Assembly: GCA_041648175.1 (NCBI GenBank)
Contig: JBAZPO010000003.1
Span: 62,001-126,000, forward strand
Reading direction: 5' to 3'
Length of the DNA: 64,000 nt
From: Desulfobaccales bacterium
Lineage (GTDB): Bacteria; Desulfobacterota; Desulfobaccia; Desulfobaccales; 0-14-0-80-60-11
How positions within the stretch are numbered: the first letter of the stretch is position 1; each line of letters opens with the position of its first letter. The notes under the pieces were generated by a model. The model ran no database searches. It was not told where the DNA came from and saw only the letters and a program-made list of their open reading frames with translations. The position numbers were made by a program, and so were the translations under genes. This document shows positions 42,492 through 50,279 of this stretch, piece after piece.

Positions 42492-45400
42492 TTAGGTCGC
42501 TTCTTTTTCAACCGGCGGTTTCTTGGTGATTTCGTTGACCAGCAAAGGCAGCACGGCCCCGCCGGCTACCACCAGACCATCCAGCAGGCTAAGGGGGGTT
42601 AAGCCAAGAATGGTCCGGAACCACGGCACCACCGCGGTCAAGACCTGTACCCCCAGGGACCCTGCCAGGGCAACGGTCAGATAGCGGTTGGGCGGCAGGC
42701 TTCCGGGCGTGAGCACGCTATGCTGATCCGAACGGCAACTGAGGGCGTGGAGAAGCTGCCCGGTGGTGAGGCCGTGGAAGGCCAGGGTGCTGGCCCGGGC
42801 CCCCAGGCCATAGCGCATGATACCATAACCGAAGGCTCCCAGGGCGCCTGCGGTCATGGTCGCGCCTTCAAAAGCCATGCGCTTGAAATCAGAGCCGGTA
42901 AAAATCGGCCGTTGCGGGTCTCGAGGGGGCCGGGACATGATATCGGGCTCGGGGGCTTCCATGGCCAGGGCCAATCCCGGAAAAATGTCGGAGATCAGGT
43001 TAATCCACAACAACTGCATGGCGTTCAGAGGTGAGCCCAGCCCCACGGTCAGGGCCGTGAAGGTCAGCATGATCTCGCTTAAATTGGTGGCCAGGAAAAA
43101 ATGCACCGATTTACGGATGTTGTTATACGTGGTGCGGCCGTCCCGGATGGCAATGATCATGGTGTCCAGGTTGTCTTCCTCCAACACCACGTCCGCGACT
43201 TCCCGGGCGATATCAGTGCCGGTGCTGCCCATGGCGATCCCCACATCCGCAGCCTTCAGGGCGGGACCGTCATTGATGCCGTCTCCGGTCATGGCCACCA
43301 CCTTGCCGGTCTGTTGGAGGACCTGGACAATCTGGAGCTTGTGGGCCGGACTGACCCGGGCAAAGACATGGGCCCGCTTGGCCAGGGCCTTCAAGGTCTC
43401 CGGATCGATATCGGCCAGATGGGTGGAGTCCAGGATTTCCAGGGGATCTTCGTGGCTCAGGTTCAGTTCCTTGCCGATGGCGTAGGCCGTGGGGCTCTGA
43501 TCGCCGGTGATCATAATGGTCTCGATCCCGGCGCCGTGGAACGCGGCGATGGCCTTTTCCACACCCTCCCGGATGGGGTCGGCCATGCCGATGATACCCA
43601 ACCAGACCAACTCGCTGGGCATTTCGCCATTAATCAGGTCGTCCCGGTCTGAATAAGCGACCCCCAGAACTCGTTGGGCCAGGCCGGCCATGCGCTCGTT
43701 TTCGGCCTCGATTTCCCGCCGGTCTTCATCACTCAGGGGGAGCAACTGGTTACCCTTGAGGTGCACCGTGCACATGGATAGGACTTCCAGGGGACTGCCC
43801 TTAATGGCCACCAGCGTCCCCCCGGCCGGCTCAGTATGGAGCGTGCCCATGAACTGGCGATTTTCCGAACGGTAGTTGATGCGCTGCACCGGGTATTGCT
43901 CCCTGAGGCCGGCCACATCGATGCCTACCTTGAGGGCCAAATGCACCAAGGCAGCTTCCGTGGGGGTCCCTTGGAGCTTCCGGGCCTCGCCTTCCTGATA
44001 AATCTCGGTTTCGTTGCAGAGCACCGACACCAGCAGGAGCCGCTGCAGTTCCACACAGGTGGTAGGAGAGACATCGCCGTTGGACGCCGCGAAGCGCTCC
44101 CCTTCGACCTTTAAGGACCGCATGCCCGTAAAAATCTCCACCACCACCATCTCATTGCGGGTGATGGTGCCGGTCTTGTCCAGACAGATGGTTTGGAGGG
44201 CGCCCAGGGTTTCCACTGCATCCAGATGGCGGATCAAGACCTTATGACGCCGCATATCCCGGATGCCCAGGGATAGGGTGGTGGTGGCTACGGTGGGTAG
44301 GCCTTCCGGCACCGCCGCGGCCGCCAGGCAGATGGAGGTGCGCAGCATCGCCAACAGGCCCAGCCCCCGGACAAACCCTACCAGAAACACCACACCGCAA
44401 ACCCCGCAGCATACCACCACCAGTTGATCGCCCACCTGGCCCAATTGGCGCTGCATCGGGGTCTCCGGACTGGTGGCTTCCCCCATCATGGTTTGAATTT
44501 TGCCGATTTCCGTAAAGCTGCCCGTGGCCACCACCACGGCCAGCCCTTCACCCCCGGTGACCAGGGTTCCCATGAAGGCCATGTTGAGCCGGTCGCCCAG
44601 GGGGATGCGGGCATTGGCCAAGGCCTCGGTACTTTTGACTACGGGCAGACTTTCCCCGGTCAGGGCGGATTCATCCACCGACAGATGGGTAGCCTCCACC
44701 AGGCGGCAGTCGGCGGACACGTAGCTCCCCGGGCGCAGCACCAAAAGATCACCCAGGACAATATCTTCCGCGGAGATCTCCCGCATGTGGCCCTCCCGGA
44801 TAACCAGGGCCGTGGGCCGCACCAGGGTTTGGAGGGAGCGGATGGTTTTTTCGGCTTCGCTTTCGGTCTTGTAGCCGATGAAGGCGTTGAGGGTGACCAC
44901 GCCCATAATCAGCACGGCATCCAGAACGCCCCCGGTGAGGACGGAAATACCTGCGGCCGCCCCCAGCAACGCCACCGGCAGGGACTTGAACTGCTCGGTA
45001 AAAATTTCCCAGCCGGACCGGCGCTCTGCCTCAGGCAGCACATTGGGGCCGTACTTTTGGAGATTTTTCTCAACCACCCGGTTCGGAAGGCCCGATAGCC
45101 GAGAGGTCTGGAGCGCGGCCAGCACCGTGTCCGGTTCCTGCAGATGCCAGGGTTCCTCGGGTTGGTCTGCCACCGCGGTAAAAAGGGCTTTTAATTTGTC
45201 GACCGTTGAGGCGGTAGTCGCGGCATCAGGGGGGGAGTCGGCGGACAAGGGCTCGGGTTGCACTGCCGCCGCGGCGGGCTGCTGGTGGTGGAATCCTTTC
45301 ACCAACCCGGCAATGAGGGCGGTGATGGTTTCGGGCGTGTTGCCCGAATTGAAGCAGACCAGGAGATTGCCCGTCAAGGCGTTGGCCGAGGCGTGGGTGA

Positions 45401-45518
45401 TTTCCTGGAGCCGCGCCAGTTGCGCCTCCAGGAAGCGTTTCAAGGCCTCGGAGCGGTAGAGCCCGTCAACCTTAAACCTCACCCTACCCGCTACCGCGGT
45501 ATGAATGGCCTGCACCAT
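42492..45518 (-). CDS. P-type cation-transporting ATPase (P2-like) with N-terminal HMA-like domain
   Basis: A 1008-residue ATP-driven cation pump of the inner membrane. Residues 1-75 look like an HMA_2-type ferredoxin fold (AVAGRVRFKVDGLYRSEALK). A cation-ATPase N domain follows near 125-165 (LQTSRLSGLPNRVVEKNLQK). Core motifs: TGES at 287-290, the ion-site PEGLP at 404-408 in the fourth helix, phosphorylation Asp447 in CLDKTGTITRNE, and TGDGINDGPALKAADVGIAM. PEGLP without Cys points to Ca2+ or another hard cation, not to Cu+ or Zn2+. It starts the downstream run with metK and the MntP-like gene. A small HMA-like protein is encoded four genes upstream, and may be related in function. Confidence 0.87.
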   Translation of the reverse strand: MVQAIHTAVAGRVRFKVDGLYRSEALKRFLEAQLARLQEITHASANALTGNLLVCFNSGNTPETITALIAGLVKGFHHQQPAAAAVQPEPLSADSPPDAATTASTVDKLKALFTAVADQPEEPWHLQEPDTVLAALQTSRLSGLPNRVVEKNLQKYGPNVLPEAERRSGWEIFTEQFKSLPVALLGAAAGISVLTGGVLDAVLIMGVVTLNAFIGYKTESEAEKTIRSLQTLVRPTALVIREGHMREISAEDIVLGDLLVLRPGSYVSADCRLVEATHLSVDESALTGESLPVVKSTEALANARIPLGDRLNMAFMGTLVTGGEGLAVVVATGSFTEIGKIQTMMGEATSPETPMQRQLGQVGDQLVVVCCGVCGVVFLVGFVRGLGLLAMLRTSICLAAAAVPEGLPTVATTTLSLGIRDMRRHKVLIRHLDAVETLGALQTICLDKTGTITRNEMVVVEIFTGMRSLKVEGERFAASNGDVSPTTCVELQRLLLVSVLCNETEIYQEGEARKLQGTPTEAALVHLALKVGIDVAGLREQYPVQRINYRSENRQFMGTLHTEPAGGTLVAIKGSPLEVLSMCTVHLKGNQLLPLSDEDRREIEAENERMAGLAQRVLGVAYSDRDDLINGEMPSELVWLGIIGMADPIREGVEKAIAAFHGAGIETIMITGDQSPTAYAIGKELNLSHEDPLEILDSTHLADIDPETLKALAKRAHVFARVSPAHKLQIVQVLQQTGKVVAMTGDGINDGPALKAADVGIAMGSTGTDIAREVADVVLEEDNLDTMIIAIRDGRTTYNNIRKSVHFFLATNLSEIMLTFTALTVGLGSPLNAMQLLWINLISDIFPGLALAMEAPEPDIMSRPPRDPQRPIFTGSDFKRMAFEGATMTAGALGAFGYGIMRYGLGARASTLAFHGLTTGQLLHALSCRSDQHSVLTPGSLPPNRYLTVALAGSLGVQVLTAVVPWFRTILGLTPLSLLDGLVVAGGAVLPLLVNEITKKPPVEKEAT

Positions 45519-45574
45519 GGGCTTTATGGGACTTTATTGAGTTGCTTTGGGGGCTGTGGAAGCTGCCGCCCCTT

Positions 45575-46246
45575 TTAGGCCCCGGGGCTTTTTTTCCCCG
45601 CCGCCGGAGGAGGCTCTTTGGCCGCCGGCGCTGACTCCTCGGGGGCTTTGGCCTTGGGCATAACGGCACAGGCAACTTCCTTGACGCCTTCCACCGCCCC
45701 CACCAGGATATCGCTGATGCTCTTGACCGCGCTCTGGCCCAGGGACCCTGCGGCTTCAATGGCCCCGCCCACGGCCGCCTTGGCTGTGCCGCCCAGGTTG
45801 CCGCCTATTTCGGTAGCGCCTTCAATCACCCCGGTCACGACGCTTTTAGCCACCGTCGCCACGTCGCCGCCTACGTCCGCGGCGCCCTTGATCGCGCCTT
45901 TTACCAGTTCGCTGGCCGCGGCCTCCACATTGCCGCCCACGTCGCTGACGCCCAGGATCACGCCTTTAGCCACGTTCTTGGCGCTGACGATGAGCCCAGT
46001 TCCCACTTCTTCCGTGGCCTTGATCACCCCTTGGAAGACATCCCGGCTCACATTGACGGTTTCCGAGGCCACGGCCCCGGTGGTCTTTAAGGCGTCGGTG
46101 ACGGCGGTTCTCGCCAGAGTGACGATCTGGCCTTCGATCTCCTGCAAGCCCTTGAGGCTGCCGACAACGCCATCTTTCACGGTAGTACCGGCCTGACCCA
46201 GCATGTTGCCGAGCCCTTTGCCTTCACTCGGTTCTTTTTCAGCCAT
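45575..46246 (-). CDS. Amphipathic 22-residue-repeat protein (phasin/LEA-like)
   Basis: A 223-residue Ala/Gly/Val-rich protein without signal peptide or Cys motifs. From about residue 60 it is built of units of about 22 residues: NVAKGVILGVSDVGG, ELVKGAIKGAADVGG, SVVTGVIEGATEIGG, AAVGGAIEAAGSLG. Each unit alternates a Val/Ala face with a Lys/Glu face and ends in DVGG or a variant. Such repeats occur in LEA, phasin and apolipoprotein-like proteins that coat membranes or granules. The tail is Pro/Ala-rich (PEESAPAAKEPPPAAGKK). It lies between the ArsC-like gene and the P-type ATPase. Coating of a membrane or of the PHA granules made by the locus at the window start are guesses. Confidence 0.6.
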   Translation of the reverse strand: MAEKEPSEGKGLGNMLGQAGTTVKDGVVGSLKGLQEIEGQIVTLARTAVTDALKTTGAVASETVNVSRDVFQGVIKATEEVGTGLIVSAKNVAKGVILGVSDVGGNVEAAASELVKGAIKGAADVGGDVATVAKSVVTGVIEGATEIGGNLGGTAKAAVGGAIEAAGSLGQSAVKSISDILVGAVEGVKEVACAVMPKAKAPEESAPAAKEPPPAAGKKSPGA

Positions 46247-46325
46247 GATTCCTTCCTCCGGAGACTGATTGCGGGATAATTAAAAATTAACGTTAGTTAT
46301 TGAGGATCGACAAAACAAGATCGGT

Positions 46326-46751
46326 TTAAGCAAACTTGCTCAACCAAGATTTTACCTGTTCTTCTATCTGGTCCCTGACTTCACGGAACTTGGCTAACTT
46401 TTCTTCTTTACTGCCACCTGCGGCCGCCGGATCATCGAAGGGCCAGAACAGTCTGACCAACACGCCGGGGAAGACTTTGGGACAGGTTTTTTCAGCTTGT
46501 TCGCAGACGATGATCAGATAGCGAATGTCAATTTTTCCCAAAAATTCTTTAACGCTCTTGGCATGTTGATGGCTGATATCGATGCCGGCCTCAGCCATCA
46601 CTTGTTTGGTATACGGATTGATCTCTTTAGGCTCATATCCGGCGCTGAGAACTTCGAACCGGTCCCCGCCATACTTTTTGAGAAAAGCTTCGGCCATTTG
46701 CGAGCGGGCCGTATTACCCGTGCACAGAAAAAGGACAGTAGGCTTTTCCAT
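46326..46751 (-). CDS. Arsenate reductase / LMW phosphatase family protein (ArsC-like)
   Basis: The ATG at 46751 gives 141 residues (MEKPTVLFLCTGNTARSQMA). CTGNTARSQ is the CX5R phosphatase loop with the first catalytic Cys. The later Cys pair expected in thioredoxin-coupled ArsC is present in LIIVCEQAEKTCPKVFPG, and FWPFDDPAAAGGSKEEKLAK is the characteristic family segment. It therefore looks like a functional arsenate reductase of the Bacillus/Staphylococcus type. No arsenite exporter or ArsR is adjacent; it stands between the HMA-like gene and the repeat-protein gene. A phosphatase role is the alternative. Confidence 0.85.
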   Translation of the reverse strand: MEKPTVLFLCTGNTARSQMAEAFLKKYGGDRFEVLSAGYEPKEINPYTKQVMAEAGIDISHQHAKSVKEFLGKIDIRYLIIVCEQAEKTCPKVFPGVLVRLFWPFDDPAAAGGSKEEKLAKFREVRDQIEEQVKSWLSKFA

Positions 46752-46787
46752 AAACAATCACCTAACGGCCAAAGAGTCCGGCCCGGG

Positions 46788-47075
46788 TCACATGCTCTGG
46801 CTCAGCCAGGAAGCCAGGTGCATGGCGTTAACTTCCGGGAAAAACGTCGTAAAGGTAGCTTTCAGGGCCAACAGCGACATGAGCGACGTCAACTGCTGCT
46901 TATCATAGGAAACTTCCACCAGGCCCCGGTCGGGGTCAGTTTCCACCCTCCGGATTCCCCGGATGCCGGCTAACCCAGCCTGGAAATCACGGGTCAGGTC
47001 ATGGTTGCCCTTGAGCTTGTCAATAGCCAGACTGAGTTGCCCCGGCTGAGAATGAACCACAGCGAATCCGTCCAT
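46788..47075 (-). CDS. Small HMA_2-like protein
   Basis: A 95-residue protein with a ferredoxin-like fold pattern: a first strand (VVHSQPGQLSLAID), a helix (NHDLTRDFQAGLAGIRGIR), and a second strand pair (RRVETDPDRGLVEVSYD). It resembles the HMA_2 group, which keeps the fold of metal-binding domains but lacks the CxxC. The N-terminus of the P-type ATPase three genes downstream has the same outline. AGGAGGGGG lies before the ATG. It is the first gene of the minus-strand run, about 145 bases from a PadR-like palindrome. A role as a regulator or docking unit of the pump is a guess. Confidence 0.5.
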   Translation of the reverse strand: MDGFAVVHSQPGQLSLAIDKLKGNHDLTRDFQAGLAGIRGIRRVETDPDRGLVEVSYDKQQLTSLMSLLALKATFTTFFPEVNAMHLASWLSQSM

Positions 47076-47380
47076 GAATCGGCTTACCCCCTCCTGGGTT
47101 TCCCCAGGTTCTTAAATTAAATGCATGCTAACAAAAACCTAATATAAATCTAATACTTATCCTGGGGATAGCTTTTTTAACTATACTCGACTTCACCCCA
47201 GCCTCCAATAAAAAGATTACGATATATATCGAATTTTACTCTAATTTCTTAAATCTTCCCACCCCACAGCAGCCGCCCCGATTCTTTGAGTACGTGGCTA
47301 TCCCTGGGGCCCCATGGCATCAGGCAGCCGGCCCGCGGTGAAGTAAGGAATTTCCGTGAAAATAGAAGTGGTTGTGACTC
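47076..47380 (-). promoter_or_regulatory. Promoter region of the minus-strand run with PadR-like palindrome (47220-47231)
   Basis: CGATATATATCG is a perfect 12-bp palindrome. The same core, CGATATATATCT, lies at 49643-49654 just before the PadR-type regulator gene. An AT-rich stretch (47110-47170) between the palindrome and the HMA-like gene probably carries the promoter. Confidence 0.45.
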
Positions 47381-48682
47381 TTAGAGCAGTTTGGCGCCCA
47401 ACTCGGCAATACCGGACCTCTCACCTTTGAGCAGGGTGATGTGGCCGGAGATTTCTTCTTCTTTGATCTTTTCCACCAGATAACTGAGGCCGTTGGAAGA
47501 GGCGTCCAGGTAAGGATGGTCGATTTGCTCGGGGTCCCCGGTAAAGATAATCTTACTGCCCCGGCCCACCCGGGTAAGGATGGTTTTGATCACGTGCGGG
47601 CTCAAGTTTTGACTCTCGTCACAGATGATGAATTGCTTGGGAATACTCCGGCCCCGGATGTAGGTAAGGGCCTCCAACTCGATCTTGCCGTTAGCGATCA
47701 GGTAATCGATACAGCCGTTGGGTTGGATATGCTCGTTGCACAGGTACTCCAGGTTGTCGTAAATGGGCTGCATCCAGGGCCTGATCTTATCTTCTTTGTC
47801 GCCGGGCAGGTAGCCGAGATCGTTGCCCAAGGGCACGATAGGACGGGTGATGAGGATGCGGTTGTAGCGGCCGCCCCCTTCCAGGACCTTTTCTAGCCCT
47901 GCGGCCAGGGCCATGATGGTCTTGCCGGTGCCGGCCCTGCCCACCAGGGTTACCACCTGGACATTGTCATCCAACAGCAAATCCAGGGCGAATTTTTGCT
48001 CCTTGTTCAGAGCCTTAATGCCGTAAACCGCTTTGCCGTCATGCGACAGTTTATGGAGCCGGCGGTTGCAATACCGGGCCAAGGCGGACTTGGAGGAAGA
48101 TTCGCTCAACTTCAGGATACAGAACTGATGGGGGTGGAGTTCGGCCTGGTCATAATCCAGGGAGCCCTCCTGATAGAAACGGTCGATATCCGCGGGAGCC
48201 AGATATAATTCCCTGACCCCGCTGTATAATTGATGATAATCCACCTTGTCGCTGTAAAAATCTTCGCAGGTTACCCCCAAGACATCGGCTTTGATGCGCA
48301 GATTTAAATCTTTGGTCACCAAGATGACCGGGTTGTCGCCATTCTTGCCGAGAGAATAGGCCAAGGCCAGAATCCTATTGTCCACGCTGGTTAAATCAAT
48401 GCCATTCAGTGGATTGTGGGAGTTATGACCGTTGATCTCAATGCGCAGCGACCCGCCATTGATGAGCTCCACGCCTTCTGACAAGCGTCCCAGTAACCTT
48501 AATTCATCTAATTTTCGAGATACTTCTCGGGCGTTTCTACCGACTTCATCACTTCTTCGTTTAATACGATCCAACTCTTCTACTACTGAAAGGGTCAACA
48601 CTATAGCATTATCTTCAAAAGAGAATAATGAATCAGGGTCGTGCAGCAACACGTTGGTGTCTAAGATATAAGTCTTTCTCAT
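47381..48682 (-). CDS. PIN-PhoH protein (PhoH2/YlaK type)
   Basis: A 433-residue fusion of an N-terminal PIN ribonuclease domain and a C-terminal PhoH ATPase. The PIN part has the acidic residues in YILDTNVLLHDPD, VVEELDRIK, TSVDNRILALA and LVTKDLNLRIKAD. The PhoH part has Walker A GRAGTGKTIMALAAG, the ITRPIVPLGNDLGYLPGDKE segment typical of PhoH, and Walker B FIICDESQNLSPH followed by FTGDPEQID. Known PhoH2 proteins unwind and cleave RNA; some are toxin-antitoxin linked. It stands alone between the HMA-led run and a small membrane-protein gene, and its promoter region is shared with the latter. Confidence 0.88.
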   Translation of the reverse strand: MRKTYILDTNVLLHDPDSLFSFEDNAIVLTLSVVEELDRIKRRSDEVGRNAREVSRKLDELRLLGRLSEGVELINGGSLRIEINGHNSHNPLNGIDLTSVDNRILALAYSLGKNGDNPVILVTKDLNLRIKADVLGVTCEDFYSDKVDYHQLYSGVRELYLAPADIDRFYQEGSLDYDQAELHPHQFCILKLSESSSKSALARYCNRRLHKLSHDGKAVYGIKALNKEQKFALDLLLDDNVQVVTLVGRAGTGKTIMALAAGLEKVLEGGGRYNRILITRPIVPLGNDLGYLPGDKEDKIRPWMQPIYDNLEYLCNEHIQPNGCIDYLIANGKIELEALTYIRGRSIPKQFIICDESQNLSPHVIKTILTRVGRGSKIIFTGDPEQIDHPYLDASSNGLSYLVEKIKEEEISGHITLLKGERSGIAELGAKLL

Positions 48683-49022
48683 GGGCGTTTATCCTCTTAT
48701 TGAACGTCAGGTTAGTTATAGATAACCCAAAGCCAAACCAAAAAAGACATTTACCTAATAAAAACGCAAGGATGCATTATACCGCCTGATACTCACTAGT
48801 ATGCCACAAACTTCCGCTTTTGCAAAGCGATTTTCCTTGGAGAAGATATCCGATGCTCGGATGGAATGGTGGGCTTTTGTTAAAACTAACTAAATATTAA
48901 CAAATACGACATTGGCCTATAATATTGTTTTTCTACATAAATCAATAAAGGGTTTATCTTGACGTTGGTAGTGAAGAGTGCCGGGTGAGCTTCGAACTGG
49001 GATGATTTGTAGGAGGCTTAAG
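48683..49022. promoter_or_regulatory. Divergent promoter region (phoH-like / small membrane protein)
   Basis: 340 bases without a long gene. A TATAAT sits at 48919-48924 in plus orientation with a weak TTAACA upstream; it could serve the small gene at 49023. Nothing else stands out. Confidence 0.35.
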
Positions 49023-49142
49023 ATGTGGTACATTATCTTTTTTACCCTGGGGGCAGTGGTGGGAAGTCTCGCAACCTTCCTGAGGTACGAGACCAAATGC
49101 CGGGATTGTGGCGTACGGGAAAACTGCGAAGAATTCCCTTAA
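49023..49142 (+). CDS. 39-residue membrane protein with Cys motif
   Basis: TAGGAGG stands eight bases before the ATG. The product begins with one hydrophobic helix (MWYIIFFTLGAVVGSLATFL) and continues RYETKCRDCGVRENCEEFP, so three Cys in the pattern Cys-x2-Cys-x5-Cys face the cytoplasm or periplasm at the end. Such short helix-plus-Cys proteins are often metal-binding or assembly factors, for example FeoB-associated ones. No family is certain. The excellent ribosome site and sense composition support expression. Confidence 0.6.
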   Translation: MWYIIFFTLGAVVGSLATFLRYETKCRDCGVRENCEEFP

Positions 49143-49273
49143 CATGGTCTTATCTTATTGTAATTTTTAAATCTATTTTACGAAAAACGAAAGACGGTAT
49201 AAGGCAAACTCCTCCGCCCAGGCATGAAAATCCTTTTGCCTGACGTGCAAACCCAAAAACCCCGGGCCGGGAG

Positions 49274-49555
49274 TTAACCGGCGGTCTTGGCTTTGGTGGC
49301 CGCGTCTGCGGCGTCCACCGTGGCCGCCCGTTCAGCCTTGACTTCGGCCATCAGGTCACAAACCTGCTCACCAGCCTCCGCGGCAAACTCCTTGATGGTA
49401 TCGGCCAGTACCAGGTAGCCCTTGATCAAGGTCTTGGCCAGGGGGCGAGAGACGGCTGCTACTGCCGGCAGGACAATGGGCGCCGCCATGGCTACCCCCA
49501 AGACCACCAGAATGCTGGGCACTGCACCTTTCAAACCGTCATCCATAAGAGCCAT
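49274..49555 (-). CDS. Small membrane-associated protein, DUF5132-like
   Basis: A 93-residue protein with one long hydrophobic segment (AVPSILVVLGVAMAAPIVLP), then an amphipathic helix (RPLAKTLIKGYLVLADTIKE, FAAEAGEQVCDLMAEVKAE) and an Ala-rich basic tail. This layout fits the DUF5132 group, which is uncharacterised. An AAAGGAGG site precedes the ATG. It is transcribed away from the PadR-type gene; the gap of 110 bases between them holds a palindrome, so PadR may control it. Confidence 0.55.
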   Translation of the reverse strand: MALMDDGLKGAVPSILVVLGVAMAAPIVLPAVAAVSRPLAKTLIKGYLVLADTIKEFAAEAGEQVCDLMAEVKAERAATVDAADAATKAKTAG

Positions 49556-49642
49556 GGGTGGCCTCCTTTAATCTTTAAGCATCTCATGCAAACCTAATGA
49601 AAAACTAACGAAAAATCAACCGCAGCCTCAACGTTATCTAAC

Positions 49643-49654
49643 CGATATATATCT
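49643..49654. promoter_or_regulatory. PadR-like operator between divergent genes
   Basis: CGATATATATCT lies 12 bases before the PadR ATG and repeats 11 of the 12 bases of the palindrome at 47220-47231. Autoregulation and control of the small membrane protein are plausible. Confidence 0.45.
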
Positions 49655-49665
49655 ATAATCGACTT

Positions 49666-50043
49666 ATGAATTATCATGATCAGATTTACCAGGCCTTTTG
49701 GCAAGGGATGGTCCGCCTGGTGATCTTGCACCAGGCCTCCCAAGGTCCGATTTATGGCGGCAAGTTAAGCAAATTCCTCCGGGAGCAGGGCTATGCCATT
49801 AGCCCCGGCAGCCTCTATCCCCTCCTGCACCTGCTGGAAAAGGCGAGCTTTTTGACCTCCCGCCTCAAAGTTTACCGGGGCCGGGTGCGAAAGTATTATG
49901 AGATTACCCTTGAGGGTCGAGCCTGTCTGGATCTGGTGCGCCGGGAAGTAAGGGACCTGGCCAAAGAAGTTATCCTGGGGGAAGATACCACCCCGCATTC
50001 GCCTCCTGTGCCGTCCCTTCCCAAGACAGAAGATGCCGATTAG
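49666..50043 (+). CDS. PadR-family transcriptional regulator
   Basis: A 125-residue winged-helix protein. The N-terminal domain has the PadR pattern VRLVILHQASQGPIYGGKLS, the recognition part AISPGSLYPLLHLLEKASFL and the wing KVYRGRVRKYYEITLEGRAC. A short C-terminal helix (LDLVRREVRDLAKEVI) could serve dimerisation, followed by a Pro-rich tail. PadR proteins are usually repressors of small-molecule-responsive genes, often of transporters. The start is close to an operator-like palindrome that recurs before the cation-pump run, so that run may be its target. Confidence 0.82.
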   Translation: MNYHDQIYQAFWQGMVRLVILHQASQGPIYGGKLSKFLREQGYAISPGSLYPLLHLLEKASFLTSRLKVYRGRVRKYYEITLEGRACLDLVRREVRDLAKEVILGEDTTPHSPPVPSLPKTEDAD

Positions 50044-50279
50044 CCTGTAATAAGCAAGGGTGGCTGGCGTCGTTTCCCACGCCGATCTTTAAAAAGTGCT
50101 CTTTTTTCCTCTCCCAATCGAGGGGAGCGGTTTGGGGTGGAATTAAATAAGCCGAACAAATTCCCCCGGCCCTCCCAATTTCAAGATAAAATAATGCAAT
50201 GTTTATTCTCGGGTTTAACCGATAGAGCAAATATCAACCCTACGTCGAACCAGCCCCGGCTGCTCTTGAGGAATTGGCT

